Positions 1 through 10,656 of a stretch of DNA of 64,000 bases are shown here, piece after piece. This DNA comes from Pectobacterium versatile (GTDB lineage Bacteria; Pseudomonadota; Gammaproteobacteria; Enterobacterales; Enterobacteriaceae). Location of the stretch: assembly GCF_020166435.1 (NCBI RefSeq), contig NZ_JAINZP010000018.1, positions 22,109 to 86,108 on the forward strand. Reading direction: 5' to 3'. The notes under the pieces are model-generated. The model had not been told where the DNA came from. It worked only from the letters and a program-made list of their open reading frames with translations, and did no database searches. The translations under genes and the position numbers were made by a program. Positions within the stretch are counted from its first letter, which is position 1. Every line of letters starts with the position of its first letter.

Positions 1-133
1 ATAGCCATTGCCGGCACTATAAAGTTTTTGGGAAAAAAACTTTGTTGTAACGTGGGGTCGCAAGATTATAGAGAAGTCATTCTTAAAAATCGACCCTTTT
101 TCACTCGAAAATGACGAAAAGCCATCGTCTGCG
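1..133 (-). promoter_or_regulatory. Upstream region of a minus-strand gene beyond the left edge (probably rplM)
   Basis: No coding region is visible. Read on the minus strand there is a perfect TATAAT at 70-65, with only a weak -35 match (TCGATT, 93-88) at 17 bp. In E. coli the gene following zapE on the same strand is rplM (ribosomal protein L13), so this is probably the rplM-rpsI promoter and leader. The gene itself lies outside the window and cannot be confirmed. Confidence 0.4.
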
Positions 134-1285
134 TTACGCCAAATGGGGTTGACGCAAGTACTCTTCGCTTTGCATTTCCTGCAAACGGGATAAACAACGC
201 TGATATTCAAATTTCAGGTGTTCTCCCTGATAGATTTCAAACATCGATGCCTGCGCAGAAATAATCAATTTGATACGGCGATCGTAGCACTCGTCCACCA
301 GCGCCAGAAAACGGCGGGCGGTGTTCTCTTCCTTCGTTTCCATCACCGTCACATTGTGCAACAGCATTGTGTGGTAGAGGCGCGACAGTGCGATGTAATC
401 ATTCTGGCTACGTGCTTCAGTACACAGCGTGTGGAAATCGACCGCCAATACGCCGTCGCTCACGCCAAATGTCGATAACGGACGGTGATTGATCTCCAGC
501 ACCGGCCCTGGCGTCTGCCACTGCTTCCCAGTCAGACGGGTAAACATCTGCTGCATCGCAGCATCCGTCTCTTCATTCAGCGGCGAGAGATAAAGGTGTG
601 CCTGTGTCAGCGTGCGCAGACGATAATCGATACCTGCATCGACATTCCGTACTTCACAATGCTGCTTAATCAGCTCAATCGCAGGAAGGAAACGCGCGCG
701 TTGTAATCCATTACGGTAAAGATCATCCGGCGGAATATTCGACGTCGCCACCAACGCAATGCCGCGAGCAAACAGCGCACGCAACAGTTCAGCCAGCAGC
801 ATCGCATCAGTAATATCAGAGACAAAAAACTCATCGAAGCACAGCACATCAGTTTCAGCTTTGAAGCCGTCGGCCACTTTCTCCAGCGGATTTTCCTGCC
901 CCTGAAACTGGTTCAGCTCTTCATGTACACGCAGCATAAAGCGATGGAAATGCAGGCGCATCTTACGTTCGGCGGGCAGGCTGTGGAAAAACATATCCAT
1001 CAGCCAGGTTTTACCACGTCCAACGCCGCCCCACATATACAACCCTTGAACCGGCGCAGATTCACGTTTATTACGCCGCCCCAGCCAGCTACGCCATTTC
1101 CCCACGCGGCCGGATGCCCCAGCCTCGTCATCAGCAGCACGTTCGCATAGCGCCCGATGTATCGCTTCCAGACACACAACGGTTTTCCGCTGCACCTCGT
1201 CTGGTTGATACTCACCAGCGGAAAGTGCCTGTTGGTAAAGCGCCAAGGGTGTCGTTTGCTGCGGTGTTGTCTGTGGAGTAGCCAT
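134..1285 (-). CDS. zapE: Cell division protein ZapE (AFG1-like ATPase)
   Basis: This 383-residue protein is an AFG1-family P-loop ATPase. In E. coli, ZapE associates with the Z ring late in constriction and modulates FtsZ polymers in an ATP-dependent way. The Walker A motif GGVGRGKT is at residues 86-93 and the Walker B segment VLCFDEF at 147-153. The protein is cytoplasmic, with no signal peptide or membrane segment. Its length matches the family. AGGG lies just before the ATG. It is divergent from zapG at 1501, another division-linked gene, as in E. coli. Confidence 0.95.
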   Translation of the reverse strand: MATPQTTPQQTTPLALYQQALSAGEYQPDEVQRKTVVCLEAIHRALCERAADDEAGASGRVGKWRSWLGRRNKRESAPVQGLYMWGGVGRGKTWLMDMFFHSLPAERKMRLHFHRFMLRVHEELNQFQGQENPLEKVADGFKAETDVLCFDEFFVSDITDAMLLAELLRALFARGIALVATSNIPPDDLYRNGLQRARFLPAIELIKQHCEVRNVDAGIDYRLRTLTQAHLYLSPLNEETDAAMQQMFTRLTGKQWQTPGPVLEINHRPLSTFGVSDGVLAVDFHTLCTEARSQNDYIALSRLYHTMLLHNVTVMETKEENTARRFLALVDECYDRRIKLIISAQASMFEIYQGEHLKFEYQRCLSRLQEMQSEEYLRQPHLA

Positions 1286-1500
1286 CGCAATCCCTGAGAA
1301 AAAAGTTAGTCGTGTTTTGCTGTATGTTGCCGTCGATTTAAGCCGTAATCGTCGCAGTTAACAACCTTGATGTTTGCGGTGGGTCAACATTCCTCTCAGT
1401 CATCGAGCATCAGGATTCCACTCAGGCAAGGTTAACGGTTATAGTGACTATTATTAAGTGAAAAACCCTACGGGACAACGACGTCAAAATAGGAGCTATT

Positions 1501-1905
1501 ATGACTTGGGAGTATGCGCTGATAGGTTTAGTTGTCGGTATTATTATTGGTGCTGTAGCCATGCGCTTTGGTAACCGTAAGCTGCGGCAACAGCAGGTAT
1601 TGCAAAATGAGCTGGAGAAAAGCAAAACTGAACTGGAAGACTATCGTCAGGAATTGGTCGGACACTTCGCCCGCAGTGCGGAGCTGTTGGATAACATGGC
1701 AGATGACTATCGTCAGCTTTATCAGCACATGGCGAAAAGCTCCAATAATCTGTTACCTCACGTTCCCGGTCAGGATAATCCGTTTAAATACCGTCTGACC
1801 GAGTCAGAAGCAGATAACGATCAGGCACCGGTAAACATGCCACCGCGCGATTATTCCGATAGCGCGTCCGGTTTGCTACGGGGCGAACGCCCGATTCGCA
1901 AATAA
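1501..1905 (+). CDS. zapG: Inner-membrane protein ZapG/YhcB (DUF1043)
   Basis: This 134-residue protein has one N-terminal membrane helix at about residues 3-22. A charged, heptad-like coiled-coil stretch follows at about 28-60, then a polar tail ending in basic residues. This is the architecture of YhcB/ZapG, an inner-membrane protein linked to cell division and envelope synthesis. An AGGAGCT ribosome-binding site precedes the ATG. Mutant data come from E. coli; here I infer the role from the family and from its place next to zapE and degQ. Confidence 0.92.
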   Translation: MTWEYALIGLVVGIIIGAVAMRFGNRKLRQQQVLQNELEKSKTELEDYRQELVGHFARSAELLDNMADDYRQLYQHMAKSSNNLLPHVPGQDNPFKYRLTESEADNDQAPVNMPPRDYSDSASGLLRGERPIRK

Positions 1906-1916
1906 TATCAGCTAAT

Positions 1917-2249
1917 TATATCCTAAATAATTCGAGTTGCATGACAAAACGTTAGCGTTTTGAACAACGCTCTGCGTTGACCCTTTAGGGCAAGGCTCAT
2001 TTATGGCCTTGTAATGCGGCAAGAAAGGGACAAATTTGTCGGGAGCGAATTTGACCAGCCAGCGGCTGGCCTTCGGTGAGAGACAGGACGTTTCTCATTC
2101 CATCCCGATGAGCTTACCCAAGTCAGTGATTCGGGTGAGTGACAACTCTGCCGGAGGCAGGTTTGAACGCTGCTTGCAGCGGCCCCAAAAGGGCGAGGTC
2201 CACGCGAGTGAGCTGAGTAGTGCAGCCAGCTTGAAGTATGACGGGTATA
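1917..2249 (+). repeat. Long ERIC element carrying several inserted hairpin modules
   Basis: This element starts with a slightly diverged left end (TATATCCTAAATAATTCGAG) and ends with the typical right end (CTTGAAGTATGACGGGTATA). A recognisable ERIC core sits near 2105-2140 (GAGCTTACCCAAGTCAGTGA). At about 333 bp it is far longer than a canonical 127-bp ERIC. The excess is inserted hairpin modules: one starting near 1941 (AAAACG/CGTTTT, CAACGC/GCGTTG), one near 2032 (CCAGCC/GGCTGG, GAGAGAC/GTTTCTC) and one near 2139 (CGCTGC/GCAGCG). The rest of the 1906-2479 gap is the degQ upstream region, in which I see no gene. Confidence 0.85.
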
Positions 2250-2479
2250 ACGTGGGGCTTTCTGGCCTCACGCTTTCCTTCCCTTGTTCTACGTTTATTA
2301 AGATTCGCGCCGCAGGCTATCACCGCTAGGTAACTCACTGTATAAAAGCGATAGTTACAATCTGCTGACGAAACAGCAGTGAACTTTACACATTGATCGC
2401 CAGTCTGACTCTTCACCGTTTCTTTAAGTTTATATATCATCGTTTTATTCATCCGCAGGCCGTGAGAGAGTTCATAACA

Positions 2480-3850
2480 ATGAAAAAAACATCATTCTTA
2501 TTTAGTGCATTGGCAATGAGTATAGGTTTGACCCTGTCCACGCTTCCCGTAGCAAATGCTGCGCTGCCTGCCGTGGTTCAAGGGCAACAGACGCCAAGTC
2601 TGGCCCCGATGCTGGAGAAAGTCTTGCCAGCCGTCGTCAGCGTGCATGTTGAAGGTACACAGGTACAGCGTCAGCGCGTACCGGAAGAATTCAAATTCTT
2701 CTTTGGTCCTAACTTCCCGACGGACAAACAAAATTCTCGCCCGTTTGAGGGATTGGGCTCTGGCGTCATTATTGATGCTGCAAAAGGTTACGTGCTCACC
2801 AACAATCACGTGATCAATAACGCCGACAAGATCCGCGTTCAACTTAATGATGGACGTGAATATGAGGCGAAATTGATTGGGCGTGATGAGCAGACCGATA
2901 TCGCCCTGCTACAGCTGAATGACGCCAAGAATTTGGTCTCTGTAAAAATGGCCGATTCCGATCAACTGCGCGTCGGTGACTTCGCCGTTGCCGTGGGTAA
3001 CCCATTCGGTCTCGGTCAGACTGCAACGTCCGGCATTATCTCTGCGCTGGGACGTAGCGGCCTGAATCTTGAAGGGTTAGAAAATTTCATCCAGACCGAT
3101 GCTTCCATCAACCGCGGTAACTCCGGCGGTGCACTGGTGAACCTCAACGGTGAGCTGATCGGTATCAACACGGCGATCCTGGCTCCGGGCGGCGGAAACA
3201 TCGGTATCGGCTTCGCTATCCCCAGCAACATGGCCCAGAATCTGGCGCAGCAGTTGGTTGAATTTGGCGAAGTGAAACGCGGACTGCTGGGTATTAAAGG
3301 CAGCGAGATGACGTCTGAGATGGCGAAAGCCTTCAATGTTGACGCACAGCGCGGTGCCTTCGTCAGCGAAGTCTTACCGAAGTCTGCCGCATCCAAAGCC
3401 GGTATCAAGGCAGGCGACGTATTGACAACGCTGGATGGTAAACCGATCAGCAGCTTTGCAGAACTGCGGGCCAAAGTCGGCACCACCGCACCGGGCAAGA
3501 CCGTGAAAATCGGTCTGCTGCGTGATGGCAAACCGCAGGAAGTGTCCGTCGTGTTGGATAACAGCTCATCGGCATCAACTAGCGCCGAAACGCTCTCGCC
3601 GTCATTGCAGGGTGCTTCTCTGACCAATGGCCAATTGAAAGACGGCAGCAAAGGTGTGCAAATTGATAACGTCGCTAAGGACACACCTGCCGCGCAGGTT
3701 GGTCTGCAAAAAGGCGATATCATCATCGGCGTAAACCGCGAGCGTATTGAAAACATCACGCAACTGCGCAAACTGCTGGAAGCAAAACCTTCTGTTCTGG
3801 CACTGAATATCGTCAGGGGCGAAGAAACGATCTATCTGCTGCTACGTTAA
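2480..3850 (+). CDS. degQ: Periplasmic serine endoprotease DegQ
   Basis: This 456-residue HtrA-family protease degrades or refolds damaged periplasmic proteins. I chose the ATG at 2480 because it gives a classic Sec signal peptide (MKKTSFLF..., cleavage after ANA at about residue 27). The open frame further upstream adds 29 residues that would bury it. The catalytic triad is H110 (TNNHV), D140 (TDIALL) and S215 (GNSGGAL). Two PDZ domains follow, at about 260-350 and 380-450, which distinguishes DegQ/DegP from single-PDZ DegS. degS lies downstream on the same strand, as in E. coli. An inverted repeat separates the two genes. Confidence 0.97.
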   Translation: MKKTSFLFSALAMSIGLTLSTLPVANAALPAVVQGQQTPSLAPMLEKVLPAVVSVHVEGTQVQRQRVPEEFKFFFGPNFPTDKQNSRPFEGLGSGVIIDAAKGYVLTNNHVINNADKIRVQLNDGREYEAKLIGRDEQTDIALLQLNDAKNLVSVKMADSDQLRVGDFAVAVGNPFGLGQTATSGIISALGRSGLNLEGLENFIQTDASINRGNSGGALVNLNGELIGINTAILAPGGGNIGIGFAIPSNMAQNLAQQLVEFGEVKRGLLGIKGSEMTSEMAKAFNVDAQRGAFVSEVLPKSAASKAGIKAGDVLTTLDGKPISSFAELRAKVGTTAPGKTVKIGLLRDGKPQEVSVVLDNSSSASTSAETLSPSLQGASLTNGQLKDGSKGVQIDNVAKDTPAAQVGLQKGDIIIGVNRERIENITQLRKLLEAKPSVLALNIVRGEETIYLLLR

Positions 3851-3907
3851 TCGCTTGTCGTCTTTTACGACAGAGTAACCGGTCAGAAAATAACTGATGT
3901 TAAAAAA

Positions 3908-3933
3908 TCGGACACCGAGCCATGCGGTGTCCG
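3908..3933. terminator. Hairpin between degQ and degS
   Basis: A 9-bp stem CGGACACCG/CGGTGTCCG encloses a 7-nt loop. The T-rich tail (ATTTTTTAAC) lies on the minus-strand side, whereas degQ and degS are both on the plus strand. As a plus-strand element it lacks a good U run, so it may be an RNA-end-stabilising or weak terminator hairpin. Confidence 0.45.
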
Positions 3934-3987
3934 AACTTCTCGTGATATCCTCCCCTTATCTCCCTCTTTCCACAGTAAATCACGGCC

Positions 3988-5085
3988 ATGCTTGCTAAGT
4001 TATTACGTTCAGCACTATTTGGTGCCCTCGTTGCCGGTATTATTCTGGCCGTACTCCCCTTTGTTGGATCGAGTACGTCATTTCTGAAAAGCAATGACAG
4101 AAATACTGACAGCTCGCCCATAAGCTATCATCAGGGAGTCAACCGTGCGACGCCTGCTGTGGTTAACATTTATAATCGGGTTGCCAACACGGAAAAGCCC
4201 AGTGAAGTCGCCATTCATCCTCTGGGTTCTGGCGTCATCATGAATGAAAAAGGGTATATTTTAACCAACAAGCATGTGATTAATAACGTGCAGCAAATCC
4301 AGATCGAGCTCTCAGACGGCAGGCTGTACGAAGCCCGCGTGATCGGTTCAGATACCCTGACCGACCTGGCTGTGTTGCAAATTGATGGCATCAACCTGCC
4401 CGTCATTCCCATGAATCCAGATCGTATACCGCACGTCGGCGATGTCGTAATGGCGATCGGTAACCCCTATAATCTGGGACAAACCGTTACACAGGGCGTC
4501 ATCAGCGCCACTGGCCGCGTCAGCCTCAGCACTTACGGCCAGCAAAGAAGCCAGGTCGGACGCCAAAATCTGTTACAAACCGATGCGTCGATTAACCACG
4601 GGAACTCCGGCGGTGCACTGGTCAACACGCTGGGTGAGCTGGTCGGTATTAATACGCTCTCTTTTGATAAAAGCAGTAATGGCGAAACGCCAGAAGGTAT
4701 TAGCTTCGCGATTCCCGTGGCGCTAGCGACTAAGGTGATGGGCAAGCTGATTCGCGATGGTCGTGTGGTTCGTGGCTATATTGGCATCAACGGCGTACAG
4801 CTAGAAAACATTGAGAACAGCACGTTGACTAACAATCGTGATGCACAGGGTCGATTAACCGGCATTCTCGTCCAAACTATCGATCCCGGCGGCCCAGCGG
4901 ATAAAGCAGGTATTCGCATCGAAGACGTCATCGTTAGCGTGAACAATAAGCCTGCACGCTCGATTATAGAGACCATGGAGCAAGTTTCGGAAATACGTCC
5001 CGGAACCGTTATTCCGGTCACGATTGAGCGCGCTAACAAGCAAATCACGCTACAAATGGCTATTCAGGAATTCCCCACTCTATAG
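3988..5085 (+). CDS. degS: Membrane-anchored serine protease DegS
   Basis: This 365-residue site-1 protease cuts the anti-sigma factor RseA when misfolded outer-membrane porins accumulate, starting the sigma-E envelope stress response. An uncleaved N-terminal membrane anchor spans about residues 8-27. The catalytic triad is H96 (TNKHV), D126 (TDLAVL) and S207 (GNSGGAL). A single C-terminal PDZ domain (about 255-350) senses porin C-termini. It is about ten residues longer than E. coli DegS as I recall it. It follows degQ directly and is convergent with murA. Confidence 0.96.
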   Translation: MLAKLLRSALFGALVAGIILAVLPFVGSSTSFLKSNDRNTDSSPISYHQGVNRATPAVVNIYNRVANTEKPSEVAIHPLGSGVIMNEKGYILTNKHVINNVQQIQIELSDGRLYEARVIGSDTLTDLAVLQIDGINLPVIPMNPDRIPHVGDVVMAIGNPYNLGQTVTQGVISATGRVSLSTYGQQRSQVGRQNLLQTDASINHGNSGGALVNTLGELVGINTLSFDKSSNGETPEGISFAIPVALATKVMGKLIRDGRVVRGYIGINGVQLENIENSTLTNNRDAQGRLTGILVQTIDPGGPADKAGIRIEDVIVSVNNKPARSIIETMEQVSEIRPGTVIPVTIERANKQITLQMAIQEFPTL

Positions 5086-5133
5086 CGACATTCAAGGCTA
5101 GTTGATAAAACATATCAGCAGGTAAACAAGAAA

Positions 5134-5152
5134 CCGGGTGGGAACCCACCCG
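5134..5152 (-). terminator. Terminator hairpin downstream of murA
   Basis: This is a strong GC stem (CCGGGTGG/CCACCCGG) with a 3-nt loop, between the converging degS and murA genes. On the minus strand it is followed by a moderately T-rich stretch (TTTCTTGTTT), so it fits best as the end of the ibaG-murA transcript. It may also slow readthrough from degS. Confidence 0.6.
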
Positions 5153-5191
5153 GCTGACAAACATGATGGTAAAGACAAACCGCTGAAACGC

Positions 5192-6490
<1,299 letters not shown>

Positions 6491-6533
6491 TCACACTGAT
6501 ACTGGCAGTTTATTCCCACTCGCACGGGGAGAC

Positions 6534-6788
6534 TTAGAAGCCGTTCAGTTTACGGTCGCGCTGCCACTCTTCCGGCGTATAGGCCTTGATCGACAGTGCA
6601 TGAATACGGTTATCCGCGATGTACTCCATCAGCGGCGCATAAACAGCCTGCTGTTTTTTTACTCGGCTCATTCCAGCAAAAAGTCCGCCCACTACGATGA
6701 CTTGAAAATGGCTGCCATCACCAGAAACATGGGCTTCTTCCAGTGCCAATGCGTTCATCAGCACGTCTTTAATTTCGTTATTTTCCAT
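6534..6788 (-). CDS. ibaG: BolA-family iron metabolism protein IbaG
   Basis: This 84-residue BolA-family protein (YrbA) contains the family stretch [11 protein letters not shown] and a C-terminal [13 protein letters not shown] segment. BolA proteins work with monothiol glutaredoxins in iron-sulfur cluster trafficking. IbaG has been linked to acid resistance and iron metabolism in E. coli. It is the first gene before murA. In this window a canonical ERIC (6879-7005) lies between mlaB and ibaG, so the mla and ibaG-murA units are separated more than in E. coli. Confidence 0.93.
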   Translation of the reverse strand: MENNEIKDVLMNALALEEAHVSGDGSHFQVIVVGGLFAGMSRVKKQQAVYAPLMEYIADNRIHALSIKAYTPEEWQRDRKLNGF

Positions 6789-6878
6789 CGCTCTCGATTT
6801 CTATGTCAGGGGGAGATGATTTACAGGGGGGTATCTTAGATGAATATGGCGCTATCTTAAACAAAGAATGCGCCCCTT

Positions 6879-7005
6879 TATACCCGTCATACTTCAAGCC
6901 GCATGCGCGTTGGCTTCCCTCACTCACCCCAGTCACTTACCTGAGTAAGCTTCTGGGGATTCGCGCGGTTGCCGCCTGCCTGCAACTCGAATTATTTAAG
7001 GTATA
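6879..7005 (-). repeat. Canonical 127-bp ERIC element
   Basis: This is an exactly 127-bp element in reverse orientation, starting TATACCCGTCATACTTCAAG and ending CTCGAATTATTTAAGGTATA. The core contains TCACTTACCTGAGTAAGCTT, matching the known ERIC inverted core. It carries no inserted module and is the best reference copy in the window. It lies between mlaB and ibaG, which share a strand, so it may be transcribed. Confidence 0.95.
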
Positions 7006-7047
7006 GACAAGGCCTAAAGGGGCGAATCTGGTAACCCGCGTTACCGT

Positions 7048-7338
7048 TTAAGACACAAGAATGATTTCATTCAGGTTATAGAGCGCAATGAGCGTTTTTA
7101 GCCGATCGCTGGCACCGACAATCGCTATCTCTCCGCCTGAAGACGGCTGCTGATAAACGTGCATCAGCAATGCTAACCCAGCAGAATCAACGCGACTTAA
7201 TCCAGATACATCCAGCGTGGTTTTATCCGCCAGTAACGATTCACGCTGCTGCCAGAACGGTAACAGAGTTTCACGATCCAGATCGCCCGTTAACGCCAGC
7301 GTGGAGTCCTGTGCCTGCCAGTTCAATGCATTCGCCAT
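7048..7338 (-). CDS. mlaB: Phospholipid ABC transporter STAS protein MlaB
   Basis: This 96-residue cytoplasmic STAS-domain protein binds the MlaF ATPase and is needed for activity of the MlaFEDB complex, which moves phospholipids between the periplasm and the inner membrane. The STAS core includes GDLDRETLLPFW and the VSGLSRVDSAGLALL loop. I chose the ATG at 7338. The frame can be extended 4 codons to a TTG at 7350, but the ATG gives the usual length and has GGGTG upstream. It is the last gene of mlaFEDCB, 13 bp after mlaC. Confidence 0.93.
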   Translation of the reverse strand: MANALNWQAQDSTLALTGDLDRETLLPFWQQRESLLADKTTLDVSGLSRVDSAGLALLMHVYQQPSSGGEIAIVGASDRLKTLIALYNLNEIILVS

Positions 7339-7351
7339 GTTCACACCCAAA

Positions 7352-7981
7352 TTACTTTTTCTGATCCAACGTGATGGCCTGCTTCGCCGAGGATTCCAAC
7401 TGTTGAGTCAGGCCATCAACGCCTTTCTGACGCAGTACTGCCGCCCACTCGTTCTGTTTAGTGGTGATCATACTGACACCCTCGGCAATCATGTCGAACG
7501 CCTGCCAGTTACCGGTTTTGCTGTTCTTACGCCATTGGAAGTCCAAACGTACCGGAGGGCGGCTGCCGTTATCAACGATGTTCACGCGAATGGAAACGAT
7601 ATCAGTATTGCCCAGCGGCTGTCCCGACACAATCTGATAGGTTTGCCCGTTATACATCGCCAAAGCCTGCCCGTAGGCCTGTTCCAAATAGGCTTCAAAC
7701 GCTTTGAAATAGGCATCACGCTGTGCTGGTGTCGCGTCTTTATAGTAACGCCCCAGCACCAACGCACCAGCGTATCGCACCTGAACATACGGCAGCAGCT
7801 CTTCGCGTACGACCGTACGCAGATAGTCAGGATTTTGTTTGATCTTTGGCTGTTCGTTCTTCAAGCGGCTAAACGTTTTTTCCGCCGCTTCATTCATTAG
7901 ACTGTAGGGATTCGTTTGGTCCGCCGCGTTGGCTAATGGCGCGACCACCAGTAAAGCCACCATCAGTAAACGTTTAAACAT
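7352..7981 (-). CDS. mlaC: Periplasmic phospholipid-binding protein MlaC
   Basis: MlaC is the soluble periplasmic carrier that shuttles phospholipids between the outer-membrane MlaA complex and the inner-membrane MlaFEDB transporter, keeping the outer leaflet asymmetric. The 209-residue protein has a Sec signal peptide ([11 protein letters not shown]..., cleavage near ANA at residue 19). It also has the family's Tol_Tol_Ttg2-type segments such as [18 protein letters not shown]. It sits between mlaD and mlaB with short gaps. Confidence 0.96.
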   Translation of the reverse strand: MFKRLLMVALLVVAPLANAADQTNPYSLMNEAAEKTFSRLKNEQPKIKQNPDYLRTVVREELLPYVQVRYAGALVLGRYYKDATPAQRDAYFKAFEAYLEQAYGQALAMYNGQTYQIVSGQPLGNTDIVSIRVNIVDNGSRPPVRLDFQWRKNSKTGNWQAFDMIAEGVSMITTKQNEWAAVLRQKGVDGLTQQLESSAKQAITLDQKK

Positions 7982-7996
7982 GCAGATATCCTCTTA

Positions 7997-8563
7997 TTAT
8001 GGATGTGAAGGAACAGGTTCGTTGTTGTGCTCAGGCGTTGCCGCAGGATTGGCACCCGGCTCCGTACCCGATTGACCGGCATTATCTTCGCTATTGCTAC
8101 CGCTCTTATATAGGAATTGGCCGATGAGGTCTTCAAGCACCATCGCTGACTTGGTGTCCTGAATCACACCACCGTCTTTCAGGATCGCAGTGCCCATTTC
8201 TTCATCTTCAAACCCAATGTTCAGCGCCAGATACTGTTCGCCCAGCAAACCGGAGGTACGAATGGCCAGAGAGCTGGTATCAGGAATATGATCGTAGCGC
8301 TGCTGAATATCCATCGCCACGCGCGGCAGGTACGTTTTCTCGTCCAGCGAAATATCCGCTACGCGGCCAACCACCACGCCGCCAATTCTGATCGGAGAAC
8401 GCGATTTTAACCCGCCAATGTTGTCAAACGTCGCATACAGGCGGTACGTCGGCTCGCTACCGATCGATTTGAGATCGGCTACTTTCAGGCATAAAAAGAG
8501 GATGGCAGCCAGCGCGATCAACATAAACACACCAACCCAGACTTCAGTTTTCTTTGTTTGCAT
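7997..8563 (-). CDS. mlaD: Phospholipid transporter MCE-domain protein MlaD
   Basis: MlaD is a membrane-anchored MCE-domain protein that forms a hexameric ring on the MlaE permease and passes lipids to or from MlaC. With the ATG at 8563 it has 188 residues. A single membrane helix is at about 9-27, followed by the MCE domain (TFDNIGGLKSRSPIRIGGVVVG). The tail is low-complexity and rich in Pro, Asn and Glu. A TTG at 8578 in the same frame would overlap mlaE; the ATG start gives the MQTKK beginning typical of the family. Confidence 0.95.
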   Translation of the reverse strand: MQTKKTEVWVGVFMLIALAAILFLCLKVADLKSIGSEPTYRLYATFDNIGGLKSRSPIRIGGVVVGRVADISLDEKTYLPRVAMDIQQRYDHIPDTSSLAIRTSGLLGEQYLALNIGFEDEEMGTAILKDGGVIQDTKSAMVLEDLIGQFLYKSGSNSEDNAGQSGTEPGANPAATPEHNNEPVPSHP

Positions 8564-8567
8564 CGAC

Positions 8568-9350
8568 TCAGTTCCCAAACATCAGTGCTGTCAGCACAAA
8601 ATCCAATCCCAGTACTGCTAACGACGAGTGCACGACGGTTCGGGTCGTTGCACGGCTGATCCCCTCAGACGTCGGGATCGCGTCATAGCCGTTAAACAGT
8701 GCAATCCAGGTCACGGTAATCGCAAATACGATACTTTTAATCACGCAGTTCAAGACATCCTGACGCCAGTCAACCGCGCCCTGCATGGCAGACCAGAAGA
8801 ACCCGCTGTCGATGCCTTTCCAGTCCACACCGACCAACGCGCCTCCCCAAATCCCTACGGCGACAAAAATCACCGCCAGCAGCGGCATGCTGATTAACCC
8901 CGCCCAGAAGCGCGGTGCGACAACGCGGCGCAGCGGGTCAACCGCCATCATCTCCATGCTGGAGAGCTGTTCTGTTGCCTTCATCAGGCCAATTTCCGCC
9001 GTCAGCGCGGAACCCGCACGCCCGGCGAACAGCAGTGCCGTCACCACCGGACCAAGTTCACGCAGCAGCGACAGCGCCACCATCATGCCCAGACTGGCCT
9101 CGGCGCTGTAAGTCGTCAGGATGAGATAACCCTGTAACCCCAGCACCATGCCGATGAACAGACCGGAAACCATGATGATCAGCAGCGACTGCACGCCAAC
9201 GCTATAAAGCTGTTTCACTAACAGCGGCCACTGTTTTCTGAATTCGGGTTTACCCACCAGCGTATTAAATAGCATCAGCCCGGCGCGCCCAAACGAGGCA
9301 CTAGTGGAGATTCCCTGACGCCCCAACGACGCCAATGTCCGTAATAACAT
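8568..9350 (-). CDS. mlaE: Phospholipid ABC transporter permease MlaE
   Basis: This 260-residue integral inner-membrane permease has several hydrophobic helices and the conserved [18 protein letters not shown] segment of the MlaE family. Two copies form the membrane core of MlaFEDB. The gene begins 7 bp after mlaF ends and is followed closely by mlaD, consistent with one operon. Length and motif agree with the family, and nothing looks unusual. Confidence 0.97.
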   Translation of the reverse strand: MLLRTLASLGRQGISTSASFGRAGLMLFNTLVGKPEFRKQWPLLVKQLYSVGVQSLLIIMVSGLFIGMVLGLQGYLILTTYSAEASLGMMVALSLLRELGPVVTALLFAGRAGSALTAEIGLMKATEQLSSMEMMAVDPLRRVVAPRFWAGLISMPLLAVIFVAVGIWGGALVGVDWKGIDSGFFWSAMQGAVDWRQDVLNCVIKSIVFAITVTWIALFNGYDAIPTSEGISRATTRTVVHSSLAVLGLDFVLTALMFGN

Positions 9351-9357
9351 GACTGCG

Positions 9358-10170
9358 TTAACCCCCTGAACCTAGCAGCGACATTTTATAGTCACCCGCA
9401 GGAAAACGGAAAGGCACTGGCCCGTCGACAATACCATCTAGGAACTGACGAACCTGCGGGTCATTGTTCGCCCTCAGTTCATCCGCCGTTCCTTCAGCCA
9501 CCACCTGCTTTTCGGCCACGATATAGGCGTAATCGGCGATGCTCATCACCTCTGGCACATCGTGAGAAACCACAATGCAGGTCACGCCCAACGCATGGTT
9601 CAGCTCGTCGATGAGCTTCACCAGCGTCCCCAACGTGATCGGGTCCTGCCCGACAAAAGGCTCATCAAACATAATCAACTGCGGGTCGAGCGCGATGGCT
9701 CTCGCCAGCGCGGCACGCCGCGCCATGCCGCCGGAAAGCTCCGCTGGCATCAGCTCGGCGGCTCCACGTAACCCCACGGCTTCCAGCTTCATCATGACGA
9801 TGCTACGCAGCAGGGGTTCTGGCAGTCGGGTATGTTCACGCAGCGGCCAGGCGACATTATCAAACACGTTCAAATCGGTAAATAACGCGCCGGACTGAAA
9901 CAACATGCTCATTTTCTTGCGCGCGTCGTACAGTTCACTGCGCGACAGCGTCGGGATATTCTCGCCATCAAACCAGATTTCACCGCTGTCCGGCGGTAAC
10001 TGCCCGCCAATCAGGCGCAGCAATGTGGTTTTACCGATACCAGAAGGCCCCATGATCGCAGTGACCTTGCCTTTAGGCACATTCAACGTGATGTCTGTAA
10101 AAATCTCTCGCTCTCCGCGCCGAAAGCTAAGACCACGGATCTCGACCAGATTAGTTGCCTCATGGTTCAT
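9358..10170 (-). CDS. mlaF: Phospholipid ABC transporter ATPase MlaF
   Basis: MlaF is the cytoplasmic ATPase of MlaFEDB, and its first gene drives the operon. Walker A is GPSGIGKTT (residues 41-49 from the start used here), the signature is LSGGM and Walker B is LIMFDEP. I chose the ATG at 10170 (270 residues) because AAGGA lies about 9 nt before it. An in-frame ATG three codons upstream (10179) has that same AAGGA almost touching it. The long 5' region up to 10438 has no gene. Confidence 0.94.
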   Translation of the reverse strand: MNHEATNLVEIRGLSFRRGEREIFTDITLNVPKGKVTAIMGPSGIGKTTLLRLIGGQLPPDSGEIWFDGENIPTLSRSELYDARKKMSMLFQSGALFTDLNVFDNVAWPLREHTRLPEPLLRSIVMMKLEAVGLRGAAELMPAELSGGMARRAALARAIALDPQLIMFDEPFVGQDPITLGTLVKLIDELNHALGVTCIVVSHDVPEVMSIADYAYIVAEKQVVAEGTADELRANNDPQVRQFLDGIVDGPVPFRFPAGDYKMSLLGSGG

Positions 10171-10438
10171 TATTTCCATTCCTTACCCATCAGTACGCTC
10201 ATAAAGAGGTCTTTTCACTCCAGCCTAACGGCTGGCTTTCATCAAGGTGCGAGTTTTACAAAAACTTACCGTAAGTTCTTGTCCAAAATGGCGGCATAAA
10301 CCGTTACTGGGTTTTACTTATCGCGACAGGTTTTACTTTTTCGCCAAGCACCGTCAGAATTAGCACTCATCACAGAAAAACGCTTTTTGTGCGAAAATCG
10401 TCCAAAAATACTGATTTATTCGACAACAGGCCGGTGAT

Positions 10439-10637
<199 letters not shown>

Positions 10638-10656
10638 TCCTATTAAAGGACGCTGC

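Noticed and set aside
1917..2249. CRISPR array or tandem repeat
   Set aside because: The repeated segments are inverted hairpins of varying sequence inside an ERIC element. There are no evenly spaced identical repeats with unique spacers, and no cas genes.
2036..2452. Small frames of 97 and 109 codons upstream of degQ
   Set aside because: They fall within the long ERIC and its hairpin modules; the sequence is repeat, not coding.
3016..3771. 251-codon minus-strand frame inside degQ
   Set aside because: It is antisense to the DegQ catalytic and PDZ coding sequence, and its Ser/Pro-rich composition is typical of shadow frames.
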